Shown piece by piece: positions 7,029 to 14,227 of a DNA stretch of 32,183 nt. Within the stretch, counting starts at the first letter, position 1. Every line of letters starts with the position of its first letter. The stretch is taken from NCBI GenBank assembly GCA_035519475.1, contig DATIWI010000035.1:1-32183 (forward strand), read 5' to 3'. Source of the DNA: Fen-1467 sp035519475 (GTDB lineage Bacteria > Verrucomicrobiota > Verrucomicrobiia > Opitutales > Opitutaceae). Both the position numbers and the translations under genes were made by a program. Under the pieces are notes generated by a model. That model was not told the origin of the DNA and ran no database searches. It saw only the letters and a program-made list of their open reading frames with translations.

Positions 7029-8666
7029 ATGCCGGTCCCTTCCTTCCGCTACCAAGAGCCGTTTCCGCTGGGCCCGGACCCGACGCCGTACCGTTTCCTG
7101 AGCGGGGAATTCGTTTCTCTCGACCGGTTTGCCGGCCACGAGATCCTCCGGGTCGATCCCGAAGCGCTGACGAGCCTCGCCCGCCAGGCGATCCGCGACT
7201 GCTCCTTCCTGCTGCGCGAAGCGCACCTGCGCCAGGTGGCCGCCATCCTCGACGATCCCGCGGCCTCGGCCAACGATCGCTACGTCGCGCTGACGCTGTT
7301 GCGCAATGCCGAGGTCTCCGCGGAAGGCATTCTGCCCTTCTGCCAGGACACCGGCACGGCCACCGTCATCGCCAAGAAGGGCCAGCGAGTCTGGACCGGA
7401 GCCGAGGATGCGGAGTACCTTTCCAAGGGCATCTACCAGGCCTACACCGAGGAGAATCTCCGGTACTCGCAAACGGTTCCGCTCGACATGTACCAGGAGG
7501 TCAACTCGGGCACCAACCTGCCAGCGCAGATCGACATCTACGCGACCAAAGGCGACGCCTACGAATTCCTTTTCGTCGCCAAGGGCGGCGGCTCGGCCAA
7601 CAAGACCTTCCTGTTCCAAGAGACCAAGGCGCTGCTGAATCCCAAGAGTCTCGAGGCCTTCATCGTCGACAAGATGAAGTACCTGGGAACGGCGGCGTGT
7701 CCGCCCTATCATCTTGTCATCGTCATCGGCGGGACGTCGGCCGAGGCCTGTCTCAAGACCGTCAAGCTCGCCTCGGCCAAGTACCTGGACACGCTGCCGG
7801 ACCGGGGCAACGAACTCGGCCAGGCCTTTCGCGACGCGGCCCTCGAGGCCAGGATCCTGCAGGCCGCCCAGGCCTGCGGCATCGGCGCGCAGTTCGGCGG
7901 CCGCCATTTCGCCCTCGACGTCCGCATCATCCGGCTGCCCCGCCACGGCGCTTCGTGCCCGGTCGGCGTCGGTGTCTCCTGTTCGGCGGACCGCAACATC
8001 AGGGCGCGGATCGACCGCCAAGGCCTGTGGCTCGAGCAGCTCGAAACCAATCCCGGCCGGTTCATCCCCGCCCAGCATCGCGTCCTCCGCGCGGAGCCCA
8101 TTGTCCGGCTCGATCTCAACCGGCCGATGCCGGAGATCCTGGCCGAACTTGCCCGCCATCCGGTCACCACCCGCCTTTCGCTCAACGGCACGATCGTTGT
8201 GGCGCGCGATATCGCGCATGCGAAGCTGAAGGAGCGCGTCGACGCGGGCGAGGGGCTGCCCGAGTACTTCAAGCGGCATCCGATCTACTACGCCGGCCCG
8301 GCCAAGACCCCCCAGGGCTATGCCTCGGGCTCGTTCGGACCAACCACCGCCGGCCGCATGGACGGCTACGTGGATCTGTTCCAATCGCTCGGCGGATCCC
8401 TCGTCATGATCGCCAAGGGCAACCGCAGCCGGCAGGTGACCGACGCCTGCCGGAAACACGGCGGCTTCTATCTCGGCTCGATCGGCGGTCCGGCGGCGAT
8501 CCTGGCCAAAGAGAACATCAAGCAGGTCGAGCTCCTCGAGTATCCCGAGCTCGGCATGGAGGCCGTCTGGAAGATCGAGGTGCAGGATTTCCCGGCCTTC
8601 ATCCTCGTGGACGACAAGGGGAACGATTTCTACGCCGGCGCCGCCGCGGCGCCGTTGCGGCCATAG
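7029..8666 (+). CDS. Fumarate hydratase, class I (single-chain, 4Fe-4S)
   Basis: Hydrates fumarate to L-malate in the TCA cycle using an oxygen-sensitive 4Fe-4S cluster, in the cytoplasm. The 545-residue chain contains both the alpha part (Lyase_I-like Fe-S domain, residues about 40-330, with ILPFCQDTGTATVI and EVNSGTNLPAQIDIY) and the beta part (from about 340, with SLNGTIVVARDIAHAKLKERVDAGEGLPEYFK and the YAGPAKTP and FGPTTAGRMD motifs). Cluster ligands are C105, C224 and C318, the same numbers as in E. coli FumA/FumB, a striking collinearity. It is of FumA/FumB type rather than the two-subunit archaeal form. It sits 25 nt after kdsD and converges on yjbQ. An unrelated class II fumarase is 1.2 kb downstream on the other strand. 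Confidence 0.95.
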   Translation: MPVPSFRYQEPFPLGPDPTPYRFLSGEFVSLDRFAGHEILRVDPEALTSLARQAIRDCSFLLREAHLRQVAAILDDPAASANDRYVALTLLRNAEVSAEGILPFCQDTGTATVIAKKGQRVWTGAEDAEYLSKGIYQAYTEENLRYSQTVPLDMYQEVNSGTNLPAQIDIYATKGDAYEFLFVAKGGGSANKTFLFQETKALLNPKSLEAFIVDKMKYLGTAACPPYHLVIVIGGTSAEACLKTVKLASAKYLDTLPDRGNELGQAFRDAALEARILQAAQACGIGAQFGGRHFALDVRIIRLPRHGASCPVGVGVSCSADRNIRARIDRQGLWLEQLETNPGRFIPAQHRVLRAEPIVRLDLNRPMPEILAELARHPVTTRLSLNGTIVVARDIAHAKLKERVDAGEGLPEYFKRHPIYYAGPAKTPQGYASGSFGPTTAGRMDGYVDLFQSLGGSLVMIAKGNRSRQVTDACRKHGGFYLGSIGGPAAILAKENIKQVELLEYPELGMEAVWKIEVQDFPAFILVDDKGNDFYAGAAAAPLRP

Positions 8667-8709
8667 CCCGGCCTGACCGGGCGGCACGCGGTGGCCGCCG
8701 GCGCGGCGG

Positions 8710-9129
8710 TTACTCCCCCATCACCGTGACCACGACGGTGCGGGTGTGCGGCGTGCGGCGGTGTTCCCAGAGGAAGAGGCCCTGCCACGTGCCGAGTTGC
8801 AGCCGGCCCTCGGCGAACGGAATGCTTTCGCTGGTGCGGGTCAGCGCCATCTTGATGTGACTCGGCATGTCGTCGCCCCCTTCAAACGTATGCTCAAAGC
8901 GCGGATCGTCCTCGGGCACGAGGCGGTCCAGCCACGCCTCCAGATCGCGCCGGGCCGTCGGGTCCGCGTTCTCCATCATGACGAGGCTGCAGCTCGTGTG
9001 CCGGCAGAACGCCGTGAGCACGCCGTTGCGGAGGCGGCTCTGCCGCAGCACGGCCGCGCACTGGTCCGTGATTTCGTAGGTGCCCGCGCCCTGCGTGGCG
9101 AAAGAGAGATCACGGTGGATGACAGTCAT
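8710..9129 (-). CDS. yjbQ: YjbQ/UPF0047 family protein
   Basis: A 139-residue single-domain protein of the YjbQ (UPF0047) family, a small beta-rich trimeric fold. Some members have weak thiamin-phosphate synthase activity, and a general in vivo role is not settled. Family features visible: YEITDQ near the N-terminus, the metal-site motif HTSCSLVMMENADP (44-57), the DDMPSHIK segment with a second His (86-93), and GTWQGLFLWEHR (113-124) near the end. ATG at 9129 is chosen because conservation begins at MTVIHRDLSF; the frame stays open further upstream but there reads as the wrong frame of the RNHCP gene. It follows that gene by 52 nt on the same strand, so the two are probably co-transcribed. 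Confidence 0.9.
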   Translation of the reverse strand: MTVIHRDLSFATQGAGTYEITDQCAAVLRQSRLRNGVLTAFCRHTSCSLVMMENADPTARRDLEAWLDRLVPEDDPRFEHTFEGGDDMPSHIKMALTRTSESIPFAEGRLQLGTWQGLFLWEHRRTPHTRTVVVTVMGE

Positions 9130-9181
9130 GGGGCGGATGGGCGGCGGGCTTCGGCGGGCCAGCCGCCGCCGGAGCCGGAGC

Positions 9182-9550
9182 TTACAGCGGAAATGGCAGG
9201 CGCGACAAGGGCCGAACCGCGAGCGCGAGCAGCTCGCGCTCGGAGTCGTCTCCCGCGATGCGGTTGAGGTGGACGATGTGGCAGGTGCGGCACTGGTGCA
9301 CAATCCGCCATTCGCCGTCGGGCCGGGCGTCAATGGCGATGGGCTCCATGCCGCCGCCGCAATCCGCGGCCCGATCGCCCGGCGTGACGTCCAGGTGCAC
9401 GCTCCACAGGCACCATGGGCAGTGGTTGCGATGCCGGGTGCCGGGGGCGTCGGGGGAGAATTCGCCGCCGCAATGGCGGCAGCGCAGATAGGCTCGCGCG
9501 CGCGCGCCGGGCGCACGCGGACCGGAGAAACGGAGATCGGAAAGCGACAT
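9182..9550 (-). CDS. RNHCP domain zinc-binding protein
   Basis: A 122-residue protein with the features of the RNHCP domain family (named after the literal motif): C24-R-H-C27 zinc knuckle, RNHCPWCLWSVHLD (41-54), PGDRAADCGGGMEPI (57-71), and a second knuckle C87-R-T-C90 followed by HLNRIAGDDSE. The Cys/His spacing suggests a treble-clef or zinc-ribbon fold, and a nucleic-acid role has been guessed for the family but not shown. ATG at 9550 is used; the longer frame upstream adds unconserved residues. It lies between fumC (305 nt upstream) and yjbQ (52 nt downstream), all on the same strand. I cannot assign a function. Confidence 0.87.
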   Translation of the reverse strand: MSLSDLRFSGPRAPGARARAYLRCRHCGGEFSPDAPGTRHRNHCPWCLWSVHLDVTPGDRAADCGGGMEPIAIDARPDGEWRIVHQCRTCHIVHLNRIAGDDSERELLALAVRPLSRLPFPL

Positions 9551-9855
9551 GGGAATGCAGGCGGCGCTCCGGCGAGCAGGGCAAGGCAGGTGCGCGCCGC
9601 CACCGGGGCGGCGCACGGCGGCGCGGGCAACGGGCGGACGAATCCACGACTGCCCGAAGGCGACGCGATGGCCGGGACGCGGATCGTGTGGGGGAGGCGA
9701 CGGCGCGCACGGCGCCGGAGCGGTTGCTCAAATCCGCACAGCCGTCAGCCCCTTCGAGCCACGAAGCGCCCGAAGCCGACGGCAAGGACCGACGCAACGA
9801 TTGAAATCATCCGCGGGCAGTCGGCCGCCGGCGGCGGCGCGAGTCAATCCCGATT
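9551..9855 (-). other. Intergenic region between fumC and the RNHCP gene, 305 nt
   Basis: No credible gene is seen; the open frames here are low-complexity Arg/Ala/Pro translations typical of high-GC DNA. Two structures stand out: an imperfect hairpin with outer stem GCCGTC (9741-9746)/GACGGC (9778-9783) and inner stem CTTCG (9752-9756)/CGAAG (9771-9775), and a 12-bp GC palindrome at 9824-9835 just after the fumC stop. Neither has a U-tract. They could slow or end fumC transcription. Confidence 0.3.
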
Positions 9856-11262
9856 TCACCCGCCGCCGCCGGGCATGCTGCCGCCCGGTGTCGTCATGGC
9901 TTTGGGATCCAGCGCCTTGTCCAGCGTGGCGGCATCCATGAGCTTCCGCTCGAGCACGACCTCCCGCAGGGTCCGGTTGCTCGCGAGCGCCTCCTTGGCC
10001 ACGGCGGCCGCCTGGTCGTAGCCGATGTAGGGATTGAGCGCCGTCACCAGCATGAGCGAACGGTCCACCAGTTCCCGGCAGCGGGCCGCATCGGCCTCGA
10101 TGCCCGCCACGCACTGGCGCGCGAATACGCGGGCGCCGTTGGCGAGGCACGCGATCGCCTCGTGCAGCGCGTGCGCGATGAGCGGGATCGTGACGTTCAG
10201 CTCGAAGTGGCCGTCGCGGCCGCACAGCGTCACCACCTGCGCCAGGCCCAGCGTGTAGATCGAGACCTGCACGAGCATCTCGCTCATCACGGGATTGACC
10301 TTGCCGGGCATGATGGATGAACCGGGCTGCGTGGCCGGCAGGCGGATCTCGCCGAGGCCCGCCCGCGGGCCGGAGCCGAGCAGGCGGATATCGCCGGCAA
10401 TCTTCGTCAGACCCGCGGCAAGGGTCGCGAGATGTCCGGCGACTTCGACGCAATCGTCGCGGGCGCCTTGGGCTTCGAAATGGTTGTCCGCCGGTCGAAA
10501 GGCGAGGCCGGTCTGCTCCGACAGAATCCGGCAGACCTTCCCCGGGAAATCCGGGTGACAGTTGATGCCCGTGCCCACCGCCGTGCCGCCGATGGCGAGT
10601 TCGCCGAGCGCGACGATCGCCTGCCGCGCCCGGGCCACCCCTTTGCGCGCCTGCGCGGCATAGCCGGAGAATTCCTGGCCGAGCGTGAGCGGCGTCGCAT
10701 CCATCAAGTGCGTGCGCCCGATCTTCACGATGTCGCGGAAGGCGGTGGACTTGGCCTCCAGCGCGGCCGCCAGCTCCTCCAAAGCCGGCACCAGCTGCTC
10801 GCGGAGCGCGACCGCCACGCTGACATGCAGGGCCGTCGGAATGATGTCATTCGACGACTGGCCGAGATTGACGTCGTCATTCGGATGCAGCGGCCGCTTC
10901 GAGCCGATCGGATGGCCGCTGAGCTGGCTGGCGCGATTCGCGATCACCTCGTTAATGTTCATGTTCGCGGAGGTGCCCGATCCGGTCTGGAAAACATCCA
11001 CGGGAAAATGACGCATCAACCGGCCATCCATCACCTCCTGGGCGACCTGCTGGATGAGACGGCTCTTGTCGGCGCTCAGGAGTCCGAGCTCCTCGTTGGC
11101 GGCGGCGCAGGCCAGCTTCACCAAGCCGAGACCGCGAAGGAAGGCGGCAGGCAGCGGATGACCACTGACCGGGAAATTGAGGACGGCGCGCTGCGTGGAC
11201 GCTCCATAAAGCGCGTCATCGGGAACCGGCATTTCGCCCATGGAATCGCGTTCGTTTCTCAT
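9856..11262 (-). CDS. fumC: Fumarate hydratase, class II
   Basis: An iron-independent, oxygen-stable fumarase of the aspartase/fumarase superfamily, acting as a homotetramer in the TCA cycle. The 468-residue length and start (RNERDSMGEMPVPDDALYGASTQRA) are typical. Superfamily motifs are in order: FQTGSGTSANMNINEVIANRA (91-111), HPNDDVNLGQSSND (126-139), GRTHLMDATPLTLGQEFSGY (182-201, His185) and GSSIMPGKVNPVMSE (314-328, with the catalytic Ser loop). Substrate-site signatures favour fumarase over aspartase or argininosuccinate lyase. The start has GAGG about 7 nt upstream, one of the clearer ribosome binding sites in the window. The last residues are Gly-rich (GGSMPGGGG). It follows the anti-sigma-like gene after a strong terminator, so it probably has its own promoter. 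Confidence 0.95.
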   Translation of the reverse strand: MRNERDSMGEMPVPDDALYGASTQRAVLNFPVSGHPLPAAFLRGLGLVKLACAAANEELGLLSADKSRLIQQVAQEVMDGRLMRHFPVDVFQTGSGTSANMNINEVIANRASQLSGHPIGSKRPLHPNDDVNLGQSSNDIIPTALHVSVAVALREQLVPALEELAAALEAKSTAFRDIVKIGRTHLMDATPLTLGQEFSGYAAQARKGVARARQAIVALGELAIGGTAVGTGINCHPDFPGKVCRILSEQTGLAFRPADNHFEAQGARDDCVEVAGHLATLAAGLTKIAGDIRLLGSGPRAGLGEIRLPATQPGSSIMPGKVNPVMSEMLVQVSIYTLGLAQVVTLCGRDGHFELNVTIPLIAHALHEAIACLANGARVFARQCVAGIEADAARCRELVDRSLMLVTALNPYIGYDQAAAVAKEALASNRTLREVVLERKLMDAATLDKALDPKAMTTPGGSMPGGGG

Positions 11263-11303
11263 CAGGACCTCGCTCGGCGGCGCAGGCTAGGCCAGATGCG
11301 GGT

Positions 11304-11337
11304 CAAAAGCAAAGCCCCGCGCGATAAGCCCGGGGCT
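11304..11337 (-). terminator. Intrinsic terminator after the sigma/anti-sigma operon
   Basis: AGCCCCG (11313-11319) pairs with CGGGGCT (11331-11337) around an 11-nt loop. On the minus strand the hairpin is followed by TTGCTTTTG, a fair U-tract. It lies 29 nt past the stop of the anti-sigma-like gene and separates it from fumC. Confidence 0.75.
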
Positions 11338-11365
11338 CGGACGTTGCGGGGCAGCGGCCGCCACC

Positions 11366-12229
11366 CTAGAATCTGATCGACAGCCGGTTGCCTTCCGCTT
11401 CCAGCCGGCTGGCGGAACGATCCCATCCATCCTGGGCCAGATAACGCGTGACGCTACGCTTGGCGTGTTCCGGCGCCGAGGGCTCCGGGACGTAGGCCCC
11501 GATCGATTCCAAGGAAGCGAGGAGACGGGCGCGCCGCGGATCCGCCACGGCGGCGGCGGTCGGCAAAGCTTCCGCGGTGTGGCGCTGGTAAGCCGCCGGC
11601 ATGGCGCGCTCTTCAAAACCGCGGGAACGCGCGACGGCATCGAGGAGTTCCGGTTCCATGACTGCCGCGGTCGCCAGATTGGCCGCGATCGTACGCGCCG
11701 AAGGAGTCAGCCCGGATGTGTCAGCGTGATTCTCAAGAACATCGCCCAACCAGGGGATCACGCGCCCAACCTCGCCCGAGGAGGACGCGGTGACGACCGC
11801 CGCGTTCTTCTCCACCACGGTGGACGGTTGCTCGGCGGGCTGCGGAACGACAGCTGCGGGCGCCGGCGCCGCGATGGGTGCGGTACTCACAGGCTGCGCC
11901 GCCACTGGCAGCGCCGGCGCCAGGCGCACCGGGCCCCGCTCGGCGATCACGGGCATTTCACCGGGCTGAGTGTAGTAACGAACCGAGACGAAAGTGAGCG
12001 CCAAGACCGCGACCGCCGCCAGCGGGAGCCGCGCGCGGCCAATTCGCTGATAGATCACGACGAGCTCATGCCACCACGATTTCCTCTCGACCAAAGCGGC
12101 CAGCTGCTTCTCGCGAAGCTGGCGTTCAAATTCACTCCAGAACTCTGGCGGCGGACGCTCGGCCCGCTTAAGGCGCAGGAGGTCCTCCAAAGTGACCCGG
12201 GCAGGGGGGATCGATCGGCGGTCGGGCAT
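11366..12229 (-). CDS. Putative anti-sigma factor, single-pass membrane protein
   Basis: A 287-residue protein whose ATG lies 13 nt after the sigma-factor stop with a good Shine-Dalgarno (GGAGAG), which indicates co-translation. The N-terminal 60 residues (TLEDLLRLKRAERPPPEFW...FERQLREKQLAALVERKSWW) are helical and charged, fit for binding a sigma factor in the cytoplasm. One transmembrane helix follows at about 67-86 (LPLAAVAVLALTFVSVRYY), then a Pro/Ala-rich linker (about 100-150) and a C-terminal region of helical character ending in LEAEGNRLSIRF, presumably periplasmic. There is no zinc-binding HxxxCxxC motif of the ZAS type. The anti-sigma role is inferred from position and topology; the sequence itself belongs to no family I recognise with certainty. 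An intrinsic terminator follows directly. Confidence 0.65.
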   Translation of the reverse strand: MPDRRSIPPARVTLEDLLRLKRAERPPPEFWSEFERQLREKQLAALVERKSWWHELVVIYQRIGRARLPLAAVAVLALTFVSVRYYTQPGEMPVIAERGPVRLAPALPVAAQPVSTAPIAAPAPAAVVPQPAEQPSTVVEKNAAVVTASSSGEVGRVIPWLGDVLENHADTSGLTPSARTIAANLATAAVMEPELLDAVARSRGFEERAMPAAYQRHTAEALPTAAAVADPRRARLLASLESIGAYVPEPSAPEHAKRSVTRYLAQDGWDRSASRLEAEGNRLSIRF

Positions 12230-12242
12230 GATTCTCTCCGGG

Positions 12243-12872
12243 TCAGCGCAGGTAGGACTGAAGATCGGCCTGCAGCAGCTGCTTCGCGTAGTGCAGGCGC
12301 GATCGCACGGTGCCAACCGAGCAGCCCATGATCTCAGCTATCTCGCTATGGCCTAGGCCTTCTATCTCGAACAATGTGACGACCATCCGGTGATTGATAG
12401 ACAGTTTCTGCAGCGCTTCGTTCAATTTTTCCTGAAGCTCTTTTACAAACGCCTCCCGGTCAGCACCTGTCTTATCTGTCAGCGCCTCTATTACTTCCGA
12501 GGTCCTGTCCTCCTCGGTGATCCGCTCAAAACTGAAGAAGGTGCGCAGCCGATTTTTCCGCAAGTGCGTCAACGTGGCGTTCACTGCGATCCGATATACC
12601 CAAGTGAAGAACGAGGATTGCCCTTGGAAGCGGTTGATGGATTGGAAGGCCTTGATGAACGTGCATTGGGCGAGGTCGGCGGCATCTTCCCGGTTGGCGC
12701 AGAGGTTGTAGACCACCGAATAGATCCGCTCGCGGTATTTCACGATGAGCCTGTCAAATGCCGCGACGTCACCAGCCTGAACCTTCTTCACCACCTCCCA
12801 ATCAGCATCCGCCTCCTGCCGACGCTCAGGAGTCGCGGTCAGCGTCTTGCCGATCACCTTGGTGAGGTCCAC
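12243..12872 (-). CDS. ECF-type RNA polymerase sigma factor (RpoE-like)
   Basis: A sigma70-family group 4 factor of about 209 residues. Region 2 is clear: VQAGDVAAFDRLIVKYRERIYSVVYNLCANREDAADLAQCTFIKAFQSI, then FFTWVYRIAVNATLTHLRKNR (-10 recognition). Region 4 is LQKLSINHRMVVTLFEIEGLGHSEIAEIMGCSVGTVRSRLHYAKQLL, a helix-turn-helix for the -35 element. The usual DLxQDTF motif reads DLAQCTF, with Cys replacing the conserved Asp/Glu. The start is uncertain: no ATG exists; GTG at 12872 gives the natural N-terminus DLTKVIGKTL, while TTG at 12908 or 12881 and GTG at 12890 are alternatives, the region carrying an AGGGGG stretch. It follows the polyprenyl synthase gene closely and is followed by its probable anti-sigma factor. 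The 3' half is lower in GC than its neighbours. Confidence 0.9.
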   Translation of the reverse strand: MDLTKVIGKTLTATPERRQEADADWEVVKKVQAGDVAAFDRLIVKYRERIYSVVYNLCANREDAADLAQCTFIKAFQSINRFQGQSSFFTWVYRIAVNATLTHLRKNRLRTFFSFERITEEDRTSEVIEALTDKTGADREAFVKELQEKLNEALQKLSINHRMVVTLFEIEGLGHSEIAEIMGCSVGTVRSRLHYAKQLLQADLQSYLR

Positions 12873-12915
12873 GGTGAGCAAGGAAATCACAACCCCCTGT
12901 CGAGGCAACCGGATT

Positions 12916-13950
12916 CTAGGATACCGCCTTGGGCGCCAATCCTTGCACCTGCTCGCCCAGCAACTCGCTCAGTTCGCTCAACAGCCGGGCCGGCTCCAAG
13001 TCCGCCCACGGGGCGAGGGTGGCGACCCCGGCGCGCAACTCGGAGCGGATGAAGTCGACCACCTCGGTAAAGACTCCGTAGTGATGCATTTGCACCCGGC
13101 GGCGTGCGATCTGCGGCACCCCGCATTCGCGGATCTCATCGAGCAGTGCCGACCGTTCGTCCTGTGGCAACTTCTCCAACAGCACCAGCACGGGGAGCGT
13201 CACCTTGCCGCCGGCAAGATCGGTGCCGAGCGTCTTGCCGATGCGCTTCTCCTCGCCAAAGAAGTCGGCCAGGTCATCGTAGACCTGATAGGCGATGCCC
13301 AAATGCCGTCCAAACTGCGTGGCCGCCTCCACAAAGCCGCCATTCAATCCCGCCAGGCGGCTGCCCAGCAGGCACGACAGGCGGAAGAGCTCGGCGGTCT
13401 TGAGGTCGATCACGCGACGGTAGTCGTCGAGCGTGATGGTAGTGTCGCCCCGGCGGAGCGTCTGGGCGATCTCACCGGCGCACACCCGGCGGGTGGCCGC
13501 CGAGACCACCTGACAGACGTTCGTCGAGGGAAACTGGGCTGCCAGATGGACGGCGTGCGCGAGCAGCGCATCGCCCAGCAGCACGGCCGCGTCGCTGCCG
13601 TAGCGGCGTGCGGCGGTGGGACGGTTCCGGCGCACCTCGGCCCCATCCATGATATCGTCGTGCACAAGGGTGGCGAGGTGCACCATCTCGACCAACGCGG
13701 CGGCACGCACGAGCGCGGGATCGACGCGGTCCCGGCCGCGCCATCCGCTGAAAAACACCAACGCCGGCCGGATGCGCTTGCCCGAGGCATCCAGGCAATA
13801 CTCCACCAACTCGCGGATTTCCGGCTCGAAGTCCCCGAGTTGAGCCCGGAGGAAGCCATCCAGTTCCTGCAGGTGCGGCTGGAGGCGGAGGAACAACTCA
13901 CCGACCCCGGGGTGGGGTCGGTCGTCGGTCCAAGCGTTGCGGGCGGTCAT
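12916..13950 (-). CDS. Long-chain trans-polyprenyl diphosphate synthase
   Basis: Adds isopentenyl diphosphate units to make the side chain of menaquinone or ubiquinone (IspB/HepT/IdsA class). The 344-residue protein carries GKRIRPAL (57-64), the first Asp-rich motif DDIMD (98-102) in LVHDDIMDGAEVRRNRPT, GDALLAHAV, KTAELFRLSCLLG (184-196) and the second Asp-rich motif DDLAD (225-229) in YQVYDDLADFFGEEKRIGKTLGTDLAGGKVTLPVL. The residue before the first DDxxD region is small (His-Leu-Ala-Thr), as in long-chain enzymes, but exact chain length cannot be told from sequence. ATG at 13950 matches the family N-terminus. It is the first gene of an apparent three-gene unit with the sigma and anti-sigma genes, ending at most a few tens of bases before the sigma start. 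Confidence 0.92.
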   Translation of the reverse strand: MTARNAWTDDRPHPGVGELFLRLQPHLQELDGFLRAQLGDFEPEIRELVEYCLDASGKRIRPALVFFSGWRGRDRVDPALVRAAALVEMVHLATLVHDDIMDGAEVRRNRPTAARRYGSDAAVLLGDALLAHAVHLAAQFPSTNVCQVVSAATRRVCAGEIAQTLRRGDTTITLDDYRRVIDLKTAELFRLSCLLGSRLAGLNGGFVEAATQFGRHLGIAYQVYDDLADFFGEEKRIGKTLGTDLAGGKVTLPVLVLLEKLPQDERSALLDEIRECGVPQIARRRVQMHHYGVFTEVVDFIRSELRAGVATLAPWADLEPARLLSELSELLGEQVQGLAPKAVS

Positions 13951-14162
13951 TCGGCCGAACGCTAGGTGATTTTCCCAAAATGGCTAACCAATAGTCGGTT
14001 GGTCCGTGTGAGCCGGTCGCAATGTCGTCCGGCGCCTGCGCCCTCGGTGATTCACCCGAAGGGCCGGGTCCGGCCGCGTTGGCGGGCAGCGAGGGGGCGA
14101 TCGAAGTCCGGCCCCAAGGAATACCGAAGTCCCCCGCCCCGCGAAGGCCACATCTCCGCCGC

Positions 14163-14198
14163 CAGAAACACCAAGGCGTGCCCGTCGCCAGGCACGCC
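14163..14198 (-). terminator. Intrinsic terminator after pilQ
   Basis: GGCGTGCC (14175-14182) and GGCACGCC (14191-14198) form a perfect 8-bp stem with an 8-nt loop. On the minus strand the hairpin is followed by TTGGTGTTTCT. It begins 30 nt past the secretin stop. The rest of the 277-nt gap to the polyprenyl synthase start (13951-14227) shows no gene. Confidence 0.7.
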
Positions 14199-14227
14199 CT
14201 GTGATCTGAACCATGACCCCAAAAAGA

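Noticed and set aside
6840..8687. 615-codon minus-strand frame opposite the class I fumarase
   Set aside because: The plus strand encodes a complete fumarase with all cluster ligands; the antisense translation has no recognisable motif.
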